Source of the DNA: Fuerstiella marisgermanici
GTDB lineage: Bacteria > Planctomycetota > Planctomycetia > Planctomycetales > Planctomycetaceae
Assembly (NCBI RefSeq): GCF_001983935.1
Contig: NZ_CP017641.1
Span: forward strand, 1,054,001-1,118,000
Reading direction: 5' to 3'
Length of the DNA stretch: 64,000 bases
The notes under the pieces were generated by a model, which ran no database searches, was not told where the DNA came from, and was given only the letters and a program-made list of their open reading frames with translations. The position numbers and the translations under genes were made by a program. Below, piece by piece: positions 26,571 through 35,846 of this stretch; the first letter of the stretch is position 1; the number at the start of each line of letters is the position of its first letter.

Positions 26571-28815
26571 TCACTTTGCGGTCGTATGTCATCAGCCCGT
26601 TGATTTCGCCTTCGACGTCGGTTGTCTGAGTATACACACCCGCGGCAATCCCCTTGCGTTTTAGATCGTTAAGTCTGTTCAGCGAAGTGACGTAACGTTC
26701 TTTGTACTCGCCTTTGTTTTTGGGAAGATCGCCGTAGCCCCAGTTGCGTCGGTCGGCGTCCCACAGGTGCTGCTTCACCGGAAAACCGTGCCCGCCAAAT
26801 TCACCCATCACTTTGATAAACGGCTCAAACCGACCGTTACTGCCAAGGTCGAAGGGGAACTTCGGATGAGGGTATTCATGATGATCCACGATATCGCCCA
26901 CCGGCCAGAAATTGCCGCCGCTGGCGACGTTGACCAGGCGTGACGGATCTCGATCCACCATCCACTTGCCAACTTCCATCGTGCGATGCTGACCCCATGC
27001 TTCATTAAACGGCACCCAAACGACAATTGACGGATGATTTTCCAGAGTGTCGACCATGTGTTCCAGTTCCGTCATGAATTGTTCGTGATCTTTGTCCGGC
27101 CAGTTCGCGTCTTCGGGATTGGGTTGTAGCCGAGTCCACTTTGGATTGTTGCCAGCGCTGACCTGATCCTGCCAGACCATCATGCCCAGTCGGTCGCAGT
27201 GGTAATAGTAGCGGCGAGGCTCGACCTTGATGTGCTTGCGGATCATGTTGAAGCCAGCCTTCTTCAGCCATTCGATGTCAAACAGCATGGCTTCATCAGA
27301 CGGCGGAGTCAGCAGGCCATCCGGCCACCAACCCTGATCGAGCGGTCCCCAATGGAAGACGGTTTCGCCATTCAAAGTCATTCGCCAGTGGCCGTCGGCG
27401 TCTTTGACCTTCCCGACGTCGCGGATACCCGCGTAAGAATGAATTCGATCGATGCGATTCCCGTTGGCGTCATGAAGACGCACTTCGACGTCGTAAAGAT
27501 GCGGCGACTCGGGTGACCAATGTTTCGCATTTTTGACCGTGATTTCGTGTGTGAGCACTTCGCCGTGCGCCGTGCCGACGACGGTATCGCCGTCTTTCAC
27601 GACAACTCGTATGGTTCCTGCTGCTCCAACAACGACTGGCCGGACAACAATTGAGTTCGACCGTGCGCTGGTGGTGATTTTTACATCTTTGATGTAGCGG
27701 TCCGGCACGGCTTCCAGCCAAACCGTCTGCCAGATGCCGGATACCTGCGTGTACCAGATGCCGCGCGGGACTAGTGTTTGCTTGCCGCGAAGCTGATAGC
27801 CTTCCGTGTCGTCGTCGACTCGCACTATGAGTTCGTTGCTGCCATCTTGAGCGGCGTGTGTGATATCAACAGAAAACGGAGTGTTGCCGCCCTGATGCTG
27901 GCCCACAGACTGCCCGTTCACAATGACTTCACAGCGATAATCGACTGCTTCAAAGTTAAGCAGCAGTTTCTGGCCCTCAACTTTTTTCGCATTGAAAGTG
28001 CGGTGGTACCACAACGTTTCGGTTTCATCGAGCAGACGCTGCACGCCGCCCAGTTTTGATTCCAGACAAAACGGAACCAGAATTTTGCCCTGCCATTCAG
28101 TGGGCGGTTGAACCTGGTTGCGTTTTGTAATGGCATAGTCCCAGTGCCGGTTCAGGTTTGTCCAGTTGTCTCGCCGCATTTGTGGACGCGGGTACTCAGT
28201 CCACACATTTTCACCCGTAACCTTTGCTCCCCATTCGGTAATCAAGTCGGACTGAAACGGCTTCGTGCTGCGTTTCGCGGGTGGAAGTTCGGGCACGTTA
28301 TCGGCGTCGACAAGATGCACATCAATGAACTGACCGCCGCCCGTTTGTCGGCAATGCACGGCCATCAAATTGTCGCCGACTTTCAATGAAGATCCTTTTC
28401 CTTCCGCCAGCGGTACAACTTTGTATTCGGTTGTGTACCCGCTGAACGTCGCTACGGATTTACCGTTGATCCAGATCTCGGCATCCTCATCATGATGAAT
28501 CAGCAACGCAGGATTTGCGGGCACGGATTTCAGAGCGAACATTTTTCTTAGCCAGATATTGTTTGTCGCCCACGTCGTGCCGACTCGCGAGCCCGGCGTG
28601 TCGCGAGTTCCAAAACCACCGTGTCCTTCTTTCCAGTCAGCGGTGTCGAAATTAGTGGCCTGCCAACCGTCAGCAGGCTTGCGAACGGTGTACCGCCAGG
28701 CGTCGACAATCTGCGCGTCACATGTGGAACCAGCATTCGCCAAGGAAATGACCGTGATCACCAACGGCATCCATCGAGTTTCGCTGATATTCAGAATACG
28801 CGCTTCAGTGGCCAT
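26512..28815 (-). CDS. Secreted glycoside hydrolase family 2 protein
   Basis: Probably a beta-galactosidase/glucuronidase-like enzyme acting on external polysaccharide. An N-terminal signal segment is followed by a jelly-roll region (WRYTVRKPADGWQATNFDTADWKEGHGGFG). The GH2 sugar-binding domain follows (LVPFCLESKLGGVQ, LWYHRTFNAKK, VNGQSVGQHQGGNTPFSVDIT), then an Ig-like domain and a TIM barrel (GFNMIRKHIKVEPRRYYYHCDRLGMMVWQD). The acid/base Glu lies in VVWVPFNEAWGQH; the nucleophile is probably in VMGEFGGHG. ATG 28815 has AAAGGGAAA upstream; an earlier start at 28887 lacks this. The extra N-terminal jelly-roll is common in planctomycete hydrolases. Confidence 0.92.
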   Translation of the reverse strand: MATEARILNISETRWMPLVITVISLANAGSTCDAQIVDAWRYTVRKPADGWQATNFDTADWKEGHGGFGTRDTPGSRVGTTWATNNIWLRKMFALKSVPANPALLIHHDEDAEIWINGKSVATFSGYTTEYKVVPLAEGKGSSLKVGDNLMAVHCRQTGGGQFIDVHLVDADNVPELPPAKRSTKPFQSDLITEWGAKVTGENVWTEYPRPQMRRDNWTNLNRHWDYAITKRNQVQPPTEWQGKILVPFCLESKLGGVQRLLDETETLWYHRTFNAKKVEGQKLLLNFEAVDYRCEVIVNGQSVGQHQGGNTPFSVDITHAAQDGSNELIVRVDDDTEGYQLRGKQTLVPRGIWYTQVSGIWQTVWLEAVPDRYIKDVKITTSARSNSIVVRPVVVGAAGTIRVVVKDGDTVVGTAHGEVLTHEITVKNAKHWSPESPHLYDVEVRLHDANGNRIDRIHSYAGIRDVGKVKDADGHWRMTLNGETVFHWGPLDQGWWPDGLLTPPSDEAMLFDIEWLKKAGFNMIRKHIKVEPRRYYYHCDRLGMMVWQDQVSAGNNPKWTRLQPNPEDANWPDKDHEQFMTELEHMVDTLENHPSIVVWVPFNEAWGQHRTMEVGKWMVDRDPSRLVNVASGGNFWPVGDIVDHHEYPHPKFPFDLGSNGRFEPFIKVMGEFGGHGFPVKQHLWDADRRNWGYGDLPKNKGEYKERYVTSLNRLNDLKRKGIAAGVYTQTTDVEGEINGLMTYDRKVIKIPAAELAELHKVLFAEP

Positions 28816-29233
28816 GATGTTTCCCTTTGATGAACGGACGATTGTCTCTCGAAGCCCAATTGTGCATTGCTGACTTCCAGCTGACAACCTTCAAGCAACC
28901 GGGGCTGACGGGACTGCGGTTCGCTGGGGCCATCAGCAAAACTTAGCCACGCACAGCCTGTTCCGATGTCCGGCGACGGTGCGACTTCAAAGCAGCCGTC
29001 AGAATAAGTTGACGCTAACTCACAATGGCAGGAATTCTTTGCCGGTAGAATGCATCAACGTTCTAACGTTTTTTGCGGTCGATTTTTGAGACTCCGACAA
29101 TCGATGCATCGCTTGCGATTGATCAGACAGGCCATCGGTGCGATCATTCCGCGAAGAGATTCGTACTGAGGCAAGTGATGCCTGCAACAGGCGGTCGAGC
29201 GGAATTGAACATACTCAGGTCAGAAGACGAACC
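28816..29233. other. Divergent intergenic region, no gene seen
   Basis: About 420 bases between GH2 and the YebC gene, read divergently. No supported gene. A 32-codon open extension upstream of the YebC start looks non-coding. Confidence 0.4.
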
Positions 29234-29956
29234 ATGGGCAGAAGCTTCGAAAATCGTAAACATTCCATCATGAAAACGGCCGGACAGAAGTCCAAGCTGT
29301 ATGCGAAGTATGGCAAGCAGTTGTACGTCGTGGCCAAAAATGGAGTTCCCGATCCCGAAGGCAACCCGGCGCTGCGAAACCTGATTGAACGCGCCAAAAA
29401 AGATCAGGTGCCCAGCCACGTTATTGAAAAAGCCATCGAAAAAGCGAGCGGCACCGGCGGTGAAGATTACTCGGCAGCACGCTACGAAGGCTTCGGTCCG
29501 GGCGGATGCTCAGTGATTATCGATTGCCTGACGGACAACAACAACCGCACGATCACAGAAGTTCGCAACTGCTTTACAAAGACCGGCGCGAAGCTGGGAA
29601 CGGCTGGCTCAGTGTCGCGTTTGTTCGACCACCTTGCGGTGCTTTCCTTCGCAGGCGACAACGAAGAAGAAGTTCTGGAAGCCATGCTGGATGCTGATAT
29701 CGATGTCGACGACACCGAATGCAAAGACGGCAAAGTGACTCTGTTTGTTCCGCCAAGTGAATTTTATAAAGCGACCACTGCAATGCAGGAAGCGTTTCCT
29801 GAAATTGAACTGGAGGTTCAGGAAATTACGTTTCTGCCTCAAACAACAACGGAAATCAGTGAAGAGGACCGGCCAACGTTCGATAAGTTTATTGAAATGC
29901 TGAATGACTGCGACGACGTCCAGGACGTCTACCACAACGCTGTTTTGCCGGACTAA
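29234..29956 (+). CDS. YebC/PmpR family DNA-binding regulator
   Basis: A cytoplasmic three-domain protein of 240 residues, the usual family length. The start at 29234 matches the family ([37 protein letters not shown]). The signature [30 protein letters not shown] and the later [23 protein letters not shown] are well conserved. Members act as transcriptional regulators or as translation factors relieving ribosome stalling. It stands alone. Confidence 0.95.
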   Translation: MGRSFENRKHSIMKTAGQKSKLYAKYGKQLYVVAKNGVPDPEGNPALRNLIERAKKDQVPSHVIEKAIEKASGTGGEDYSAARYEGFGPGGCSVIIDCLTDNNNRTITEVRNCFTKTGAKLGTAGSVSRLFDHLAVLSFAGDNEEEVLEAMLDADIDVDDTECKDGKVTLFVPPSEFYKATTAMQEAFPEIELEVQEITFLPQTTTEISEEDRPTFDKFIEMLNDCDDVQDVYHNAVLPD

Positions 29957-30035
29957 GGCGGCGGTTTGACATCACAAACCAGCAGAATGTCCGTCGCTCC
30001 GTGTTTCCTGTTGCCGCAACATTCGAACTAAGCCG

Positions 30036-30929
30036 TCACTGCTTCGCCGTCACTGCTTCGCCGTCGCTTGCTGGCGATTCGCCTTCCGGCAACTTGCCCA
30101 GCGTATCGTCGACTTCTTGCAGGTCGCCCGCTTCCTGCACCGCGCCCAAGATGTATTCGACATAGCGATCGATGGAATGGTCGGAAAAATGGTCCACCTT
30201 GAAGCTTAACAAGCCGCGCAAAAAGCCACGCCACCTGTCGGCCCGCCGCAGCACACCGGATAAGTCTCGAAACTTGCCGTTACAGTTCAGGTATTTTTCG
30301 GTGCCACCGTGGCGGTAGCCCATCCAAGCAGGCGGTACGCGAGTCACGATGTCGTTGTTGTTGACCCAGCGAGTGTGGTCCAGTTCGACGAAGTTCACGA
30401 ATTGCTTGTCTCCCACACGAGGACTGCCATAAGTGAATAGCGCTTTTGGCATGGATTCGATTTCTGAAAGATAGCAGCGTCCCGCGCAGATGGTCGCCAT
30501 CGCGCCACCCAGCGAATGGCCCGTAAACCACAGCGTCTTTTTGTTTTCGACCAGTGCATTTTCCAAAATGGGCCACAGGTCGTCGACTTCCTGATTGAAC
30601 CCCTTGTGGACTCGGCCAAACGTTTCCGTCACGACAGCCACGGCGTTGGCGTCGGCCTTGATGTCGTTCCATTCGTTTGGCTCCGTCCCGCGGCATGCGA
30701 CGACGCAGTCCGTATCGTTCCAGTACATGTAGGCCTGAGCACCGTCGCGATCGTAGTACTGGAAGCCTTCAAAACCCATATGTTCCACGATCCGTTCCGC
30801 GTGGACTTCATCGTAGTACGACGCGCTGGACAGTTCGGCAAACAGCAGCGACTGCACCAGCATTGGCTTTTCTTCGATGGGGCACGTGATTTTGGAATGA
30901 ATCGGGACCAGAGACGCAGCGTCGGACAT
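30036..30929 (-). CDS. Class 3 lipase family protein
   Basis: An alpha/beta-hydrolase of the fungal-type lipase class 3. The catalytic elbow is LWFTGHSLGGAMA (GHSLGG); the acid is probably the Asp in VNNNDIVTRVP and the His lies in VDHFSDHSIDRY. The segment DCVVACRGTEPNEWNDIKADANAV is typical of the family. An internal start at 30929 (MSDAASLVPIHSK) is chosen, since the longer open frame runs into the divergent lnt gene. The C-terminus is acidic and partly encoded by short tandem DNA repeats. No signal peptide is visible, so the protein is probably cytoplasmic or exported without Sec. Confidence 0.88.
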   Translation of the reverse strand: MSDAASLVPIHSKITCPIEEKPMLVQSLLFAELSSASYYDEVHAERIVEHMGFEGFQYYDRDGAQAYMYWNDTDCVVACRGTEPNEWNDIKADANAVAVVTETFGRVHKGFNQEVDDLWPILENALVENKKTLWFTGHSLGGAMATICAGRCYLSEIESMPKALFTYGSPRVGDKQFVNFVELDHTRWVNNNDIVTRVPPAWMGYRHGGTEKYLNCNGKFRDLSGVLRRADRWRGFLRGLLSFKVDHFSDHSIDRYVEYILGAVQEAGDLQEVDDTLGKLPEGESPASDGEAVTAKQ

Positions 30930-31176
30930 GGCAGTTGGGATCTTCAGAATTACTGTGTTGGTGGACGGCGGAGCCACCCGAGCCCGCAGAATCACAATTT
31001 CGACGCAGGTTTTCCACCTCTGAGCCGCGCTTTCCACTGCAATTCGCGGATGCCAGCTTAGGCAAGACGGCGAATTTGCGAGATCCCAAGATGCGGTTTT
31101 CGGCCAATCGGGAAAACGGTACGATCCGCGTGCGTACGACCTAAAGTCTCCTGTCGCTGCAGAAGGAACGGATCCC

Positions 31177-33162
31177 TTGGCGATTGCATTAACCGATACC
31201 GAACCTGTGACACTGCCCGAACCTGAGTCCGTCAAGAGCCCTCCGGCAGTCCCGACGGAGTTGCGCCCGGATATCGATCGCATCATCCGATCCGGGCAGC
31301 AGGCTGAGACCGCTCCGGGATCGGCGTGGCCCGTGTTTTCGATGTCGCTGGCCACCGGAGTGCTGCTTTGGTTGAGCTTCACGCCGCTGGACTTCGCGCC
31401 ACTGGCTTGGATCGCGCTTTTTTGGTCCAGGTTCATGCCGCCGGACTTTGCTCCGCTTAACTTCGCTCCGCTGGCATGGATCGCGTTAGTGCCGCTGTGT
31501 TTGTTGCTGCGAGTTGAACGGCTTCCGAAACGAGCCTACCTGGCTGTGGGATTTGGCGCCTTCATCTGGGCGATTGCCACGTTGCAATGGATGAGACTCG
31601 GGCATGTGACCATGTACGGAGCTCTGGTTGCCTTAGCGTTTTATGTGTCGCTGTACTTTCCCGCATTCGTGGCCATCAGTAGAAAAGTGATCAAAGCCGG
31701 CTGCCCGATGTGGCTGGCTGTCCCGCTGGTCTGGACAGCGCTGGAATTCGTGCGAGCCTACCTGTTAACCGGTTTTTCGTGGTACTACCTGGCTCATTCG
31801 CAATACCGCTGGACGACGCTGGTGCAAATTTCGGATGTCACCGGAGCGTACGGTGTTTCGTTTTTGATCGCGATGGCTTCCGGCGTGATAGCGGCATGTC
31901 TGCCTGCGGGGCTGCTGGTTCGCCTGCGGCTGGCGCCTTCTGTTGATACGACAAGCAGCAGTTCATCACGCGGTCAGCGAGTGGCGGTTGCCTGCGTGAT
32001 CGCGGCAGTGGCTGGCAGTTGCTTTTACGGAATGAACAGAATTCAACCCGTCGACTCGGCAGGTGATGGGCCGGTCGTTTCCGTCGTACAGGGCAATTTT
32101 ACGCCGGAACTGAAGCACGATCCGACCAAGTCAACAAAGATGTGGCTGGATCACAATTTGTTGTCTCGACTTGCGTCGCAGCACCGGCCGGACCTGATTG
32201 TCTGGCCGGAAACCATGTTTCCCGAACACGATGTCGTGATTGCCGACGATGTCACGGACGACGATCTGACAGGCAACCTGACGATGCCCGGCCGTGCCAG
32301 CAACAGCGCTTTAGCACAGGACATTATCGCAAGGTGGCGAAGTCAGCGAGCGCGTGACCTATTGAAAAACATCAGCCAGGAAACGGGCACGGCCATGTTG
32401 ATTGGTCTGATTACCGAAGTCATCGAAAAGGACAAGCGCAGCGTTTATAATTCGGCGGCTTTCGTGCGCCCGGACCTGGGCTACATGGGCCGCTACGACA
32501 AAATTCATCGTGTCCTGTTTGGTGAGTACCTTCCCTTTAAAGAAACTCTGCCGTGGCTGGTGCGACTTACCCCATTTCCGCCGGACTACGGAATTGCGGC
32601 CGGCAGTCAGCCGAAGGCTTTCGACTACGCGAAGGCTTCGTTCGCTCCGATTATCTGCTTCGAAGACACGGTTCCTCAGCTGGTACGTCGCGTCGTCAAC
32701 ACCGAAGGCGAATCCGGCGCTATGCCTGACGTGCTGATCAACATGACGAATGATGCGTGGTTTCGAGGCTCCAGCGAACTGGATCAGCATCTGATCACGG
32801 CGACGTTTCGCTGCATCGAAACGCGACGGCCGATGGTGCGAGCCGTCAATGCTGGAGTTTCGGCATTCATCGATTCGTCAGGACGCATCCGGCAACCGGA
32901 AACGTTTCTAGTTGTCCCCGAAGCTGACGATGGTGCGTTTGATAAGCCCGTGCAGGTGGAATCGCTGATCAACCCTGAGACCGGCCGTCGCTATCGGCAG
33001 TGTTCTGCCGTGATGACGGCTCAGGTACCGCTGGACGGTCGTTCGACGGTCTATCTGAAATACGGCGACTGGTTTGCGATCTTGTGCAGCCTTCTGGTAT
33101 TGGTGGGAATTGCAGTTGGAATGCGAAAACCTTCAGTTGCTAATGCCCACGCAAATTCTTGA
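31177..33162 (+). CDS. lnt: Apolipoprotein N-acyltransferase
   Basis: Transfers the third acyl chain to the N-terminal Cys of lipoproteins in the inner membrane. The N-terminal half has about six TM segments; the C-terminal half is a nitrilase-like domain with the expected triad regions: Glu in LIVWPETMFPE, Lys in YDKIHRVLFGEYLP, and Cys in APIICFEDTVP. The first TM region carries an in-frame duplication (DFAPLAWIAL appears twice within 30 residues), diverged at wobble positions. The start codon is probably TTG 31177, after GGAAC. A small lipoprotein gene follows 12 bp downstream. Confidence 0.92.
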   Translation: MAIALTDTEPVTLPEPESVKSPPAVPTELRPDIDRIIRSGQQAETAPGSAWPVFSMSLATGVLLWLSFTPLDFAPLAWIALFWSRFMPPDFAPLNFAPLAWIALVPLCLLLRVERLPKRAYLAVGFGAFIWAIATLQWMRLGHVTMYGALVALAFYVSLYFPAFVAISRKVIKAGCPMWLAVPLVWTALEFVRAYLLTGFSWYYLAHSQYRWTTLVQISDVTGAYGVSFLIAMASGVIAACLPAGLLVRLRLAPSVDTTSSSSSRGQRVAVACVIAAVAGSCFYGMNRIQPVDSAGDGPVVSVVQGNFTPELKHDPTKSTKMWLDHNLLSRLASQHRPDLIVWPETMFPEHDVVIADDVTDDDLTGNLTMPGRASNSALAQDIIARWRSQRARDLLKNISQETGTAMLIGLITEVIEKDKRSVYNSAAFVRPDLGYMGRYDKIHRVLFGEYLPFKETLPWLVRLTPFPPDYGIAAGSQPKAFDYAKASFAPIICFEDTVPQLVRRVVNTEGESGAMPDVLINMTNDAWFRGSSELDQHLITATFRCIETRRPMVRAVNAGVSAFIDSSGRIRQPETFLVVPEADDGAFDKPVQVESLINPETGRRYRQCSAVMTAQVPLDGRSTVYLKYGDWFAILCSLLVLVGIAVGMRKPSVANAHANS

Positions 33163-33174
33163 AAGCTGTTCGCC

Positions 33175-33648
33175 ATGAGATCAATCTTCAACGCAGCCGT
33201 CGTTCGTACATTCACCTGCGTCGCGTTTGGCCTGCTGTTCGTCGGCTGTGTAGACTCCGCTGGTCCATCGGCCAACCCGCCTCGGCCGCCAAAGAAGGCC
33301 GAAGCTCCGGTTGCTGGCCGGCCCAAAACGACCGACGACATTGGCGAATTTAATCCGGACGACGGTAAAGAAACCGTTGATTCCAAAGTGAAAATCAGCA
33401 ACCCCATCACAGGCGCGCTGGAAGCCTATGGTCCTCTAAAGCAACAAGCGGCTGAGCTGGGAGTGACCAAAGCGGTGCAGCTATTTCACGCTTTGGAAGG
33501 TCGGTACCCAAAGGATCATGATGAATTCATGACCAGAATCATCAAAGAAAACCATATCCGCCTGCCGGTGCTCGGTGCCGGCAAGAAGTACGAGTACGAC
33601 GTCGCGAATCACGAACTTGTTGTCGTGCGCGACACAGGCAAAAAGTAA
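33175..33648 (+). CDS. Small lipoprotein
   Basis: A signal peptide with lipobox FVGC at about residue 25, then a Pro/Lys-rich linker. A conserved-looking C-terminal domain of about 75 residues follows (AVQLFHALEGRYPKDHDEFMTRIIKENHIRLPVLGAGKKYEYDV), typical of small planctomycete lipoproteins. It is 12 bp behind lnt, so the two are co-transcribed. It is likely an Lnt substrate. Its function is unknown. Confidence 0.82.
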   Translation: MRSIFNAAVVRTFTCVAFGLLFVGCVDSAGPSANPPRPPKKAEAPVAGRPKTTDDIGEFNPDDGKETVDSKVKISNPITGALEAYGPLKQQAAELGVTKAVQLFHALEGRYPKDHDEFMTRIIKENHIRLPVLGAGKKYEYDVANHELVVVRDTGKK

Positions 33649-33707
33649 CCGGCGAACGAATTGCGGCGCACAGGATTCCCGGGCAAATTGCGAAGTGCGG
33701 GACGGAG

Positions 33708-33850
33708 CCTAACTGGACAGCGCCACCTTTGGTCATTGGGCCGTACTTTTTTGGTAGCCCGAAGTGTAAGCGAGGGATTCGTCGCAACTCGATCCCTCGC
33801 TCACACTTCGGGTTACCATCCGCACCAACGTGGCGCTGTCCAGCTAAGCT
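33708..33850. repeat. Palindromic MITE-like repeat, copy A
   Basis: An imperfect palindrome of about 140 bp. Ends are CTAACTGGACAGCGCC on the left and GGCGCTGTCCAGCTAAG on the right. The central arms are GCCCGAAGTGTAAGCGAGGG and its near-complement. The same sequence occurs at 40921-41060 in opposite orientation. No gene inside. The right end supplies the stop codon of the DUF374 gene. Confidence 0.85.
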
Positions 33851-34611
33851 GCCTTCGATAGATTCTCATTCTCAGTCTCAGTCACGACTGGCCGCACGGC
33901 ATCGTCTGGATACTGGCCAACCTTCCCGATCAAGTCTGCCACTGATTCGTCGCCGCGAATTAACCGCTGCCCAATCAGGTCCAGGCGGTCCATTTCGAGT
34001 TGTATTTTCTCCGTGAACTCGGCAATTTCTTCACGAGAAATATCGGGCGGCACAAAGATCGGTTGTCCGGCCAGCAGCAGCAGGCGAGAGAACGGCTTGG
34101 GAATCAACATGTCCGACCAGCCGCCGGGCACGGACCAATAATTGGTGCCGGTAATTGTCGATGGCACGACGGGCCGTCCGGTGCGAGACGCGATGTACAC
34201 GATGCCGTCTTTCATGACTCGTCGAGGTCCCCGTGGACCATCCGGCGTGATGCAGACGTGCAGGTCAGGGCGGTCGATCAGTTGCCGAGTTGCCTGGGCA
34301 CCCCCGCGGCTGGCGGAACCTCGCACCGGCGTGATGCCCACCATTTTGATGGCGTGAGTCAGGTAGGTACCGTCCTGGTGGCGACTGATCAGGCCAGACA
34401 GCTTGAATGTCTTCCGCGAAAACAGAGCCGCGACGATGACGTCGTGCCACATACAAAAGCAGTATCGCAGCGTTCCGGTGGTGCGAGCGTAAGGTGTACC
34501 ATCTTCGACCGCTTTTCGATGGTCGATGCGAACGGTCAGAAACAGTGCCCGCAGCATCCATGTGGCCACTCGAGCGATCATCCAGTTCACGTACGGATTT
34601 CGAATCTTCAT
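33844..34611 (-). CDS. DUF374-family lysophospholipid-acyltransferase-like protein
   Basis: A single hydrophobic segment near the N-terminus is followed by an acyltransferase-like core. The HX4D-like motif is FCMWHDVIVAALF, and the second block is SASRGGAQATRQLIDRPDLHVCITPDGPRGPRRVMKDGIVYIASRTGRPVVP, typical of DUF374. Such proteins are thought to act in lipid A or phospholipid acylation at the inner membrane. ATG 34611 is preferred (AAGGA upstream) over ATG 34638. Its stop codon and last few residues are encoded within the right end of the MITE-like repeat, so the original C-terminus may have been altered. Confidence 0.87.
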   Translation of the reverse strand: MKIRNPYVNWMIARVATWMLRALFLTVRIDHRKAVEDGTPYARTTGTLRYCFCMWHDVIVAALFSRKTFKLSGLISRHQDGTYLTHAIKMVGITPVRGSASRGGAQATRQLIDRPDLHVCITPDGPRGPRRVMKDGIVYIASRTGRPVVPSTITGTNYWSVPGGWSDMLIPKPFSRLLLLAGQPIFVPPDISREEIAEFTEKIQLEMDRLDLIGQRLIRGDESVADLIGKVGQYPDDAVRPVVTETENENLSKAA

Positions 34612-34838
34612 GACGGCATCCTTGCCGGAGGTCAACAAAATGGAGCGTGCCGAATTTCAGCAGCTACGCAGCATACGTCAACCGCCCGGTTTCTGGAATC
34701 TCAGGATTTCGGCAGCGATTTCGCACGCGAAGCTGAGCAGAAAGCCAATTTGGCTTGTGATGCGGGAGACGATCTGCGAAGAATTGAGATCGGCGGAATT
34801 TCCTCCGTCGCCTGTCACCTGGTAGAAGTAGAGTCGTC

Positions 34839-35807
34839 ATGAAATTCGTGCTTGCACTGTTGTCCTTCGCATTCATTTTGGTACCGGCTTTCGCGTTCGC
34901 TCAATCAAAGTTGCCGGCGCTGACGAGTGTCCTGGTGGACAGCACTTTGGACGGCGAAAAACAAAATGTGTTGTACTGGGCTCCAGAGACGGCTCGCACG
35001 CAGCCAACGCCGCTGTTCGTGTTTCTGCATTCATGGAGCGGCAACTACAAGCAGGACAACAGCAAGTGGCAACAGCAAGCGATGGAACGAGGATGGATCT
35101 ACGTGCATCCCGACTTCCGAGGTGCCAATAGCTCGCCCAAGGCATGCGGTTCGAAGTATGCTCGACAGGACGTGCTCGACGCGATGGACTGGGCTTGCGA
35201 AAAATTCAACGTCGATCGCTCACGAATCCATCTCGCCGGGGTGTCCGGCGGTGGACACATGGCAATGCTGATGGCCGGCCACCATCCGGACCGGTTCACA
35301 TCTGTGTCGGCATGGGTCGGAATCAGCGACCTCGCCGAATGGTATCGCTTTCATGTGAAGGACGGCGAACCGCAGAACTACGCAAAAATGATTCTGAAAT
35401 GTTTCGGCGCACCGCCCGGCAGCAGTCCGGAAGTGGACGCAGATTATCGCGACCGGTCGCCACTGTTCCATATCCACAATTTGGGAGACCTGCCGATTGA
35501 TATCTACGCTGGCGTCAACGATGGTCACACCGGCTCGGTTCCTGTCCGTCACTCGCTAACTGCGTTTAACGAAATCGCAAAGGTTCGCAAGACGGCGCCT
35601 GTTACCGAAGAGGAAATGGAACAACTGTGGACCGACCGGCGTCTCAAGAACCCTCAACCGTCCGATCAAAAGCCGGACGAACTGCTGGGCCGCGACATCC
35701 TGTTGCGCCGGACGTCAGTCCACGCGCGAGTCACCATTTTCGAAGGCGGCCACGAAAGTCTGCCATCCGCCGCCTGTGATTGGCTGGCGAGACACGGCGG
35801 CAAGTGA
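34839..35807 (+). CDS. Secreted alpha/beta hydrolase (esterase/prolyl-oligopeptidase-like)
   Basis: A signal peptide to about residue 22 (VPAFAFAQ) is followed by an alpha/beta-hydrolase fold. It has PLFVFLHSWSGNYKQDN, the DRSRIHLAGVSGGGHMAMLMAGHHPDRF elbow (GVSGGG) and a likely catalytic His in IFEGGHESLP. The mid region includes LPIDIYAGVNDGHTG with a candidate acid. Planctomycetes hold many such secreted esterases near sulfatases or glycosidases. It is a single gene. Confidence 0.88.
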   Translation: MKFVLALLSFAFILVPAFAFAQSKLPALTSVLVDSTLDGEKQNVLYWAPETARTQPTPLFVFLHSWSGNYKQDNSKWQQQAMERGWIYVHPDFRGANSSPKACGSKYARQDVLDAMDWACEKFNVDRSRIHLAGVSGGGHMAMLMAGHHPDRFTSVSAWVGISDLAEWYRFHVKDGEPQNYAKMILKCFGAPPGSSPEVDADYRDRSPLFHIHNLGDLPIDIYAGVNDGHTGSVPVRHSLTAFNEIAKVRKTAPVTEEEMEQLWTDRRLKNPQPSDQKPDELLGRDILLRRTSVHARVTIFEGGHESLPSAACDWLARHGGK

Positions 35808-35846
35808 AGACAGCAGCGCGGATGCTGAATCGCACTGGTGCTTTCT

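Noticed and set aside
30930-31436. N-terminal extension of the class 3 lipase
   Set aside because: It would overlap the divergent lnt gene by about 260 bases, and its sequence is low-complexity with no family match.
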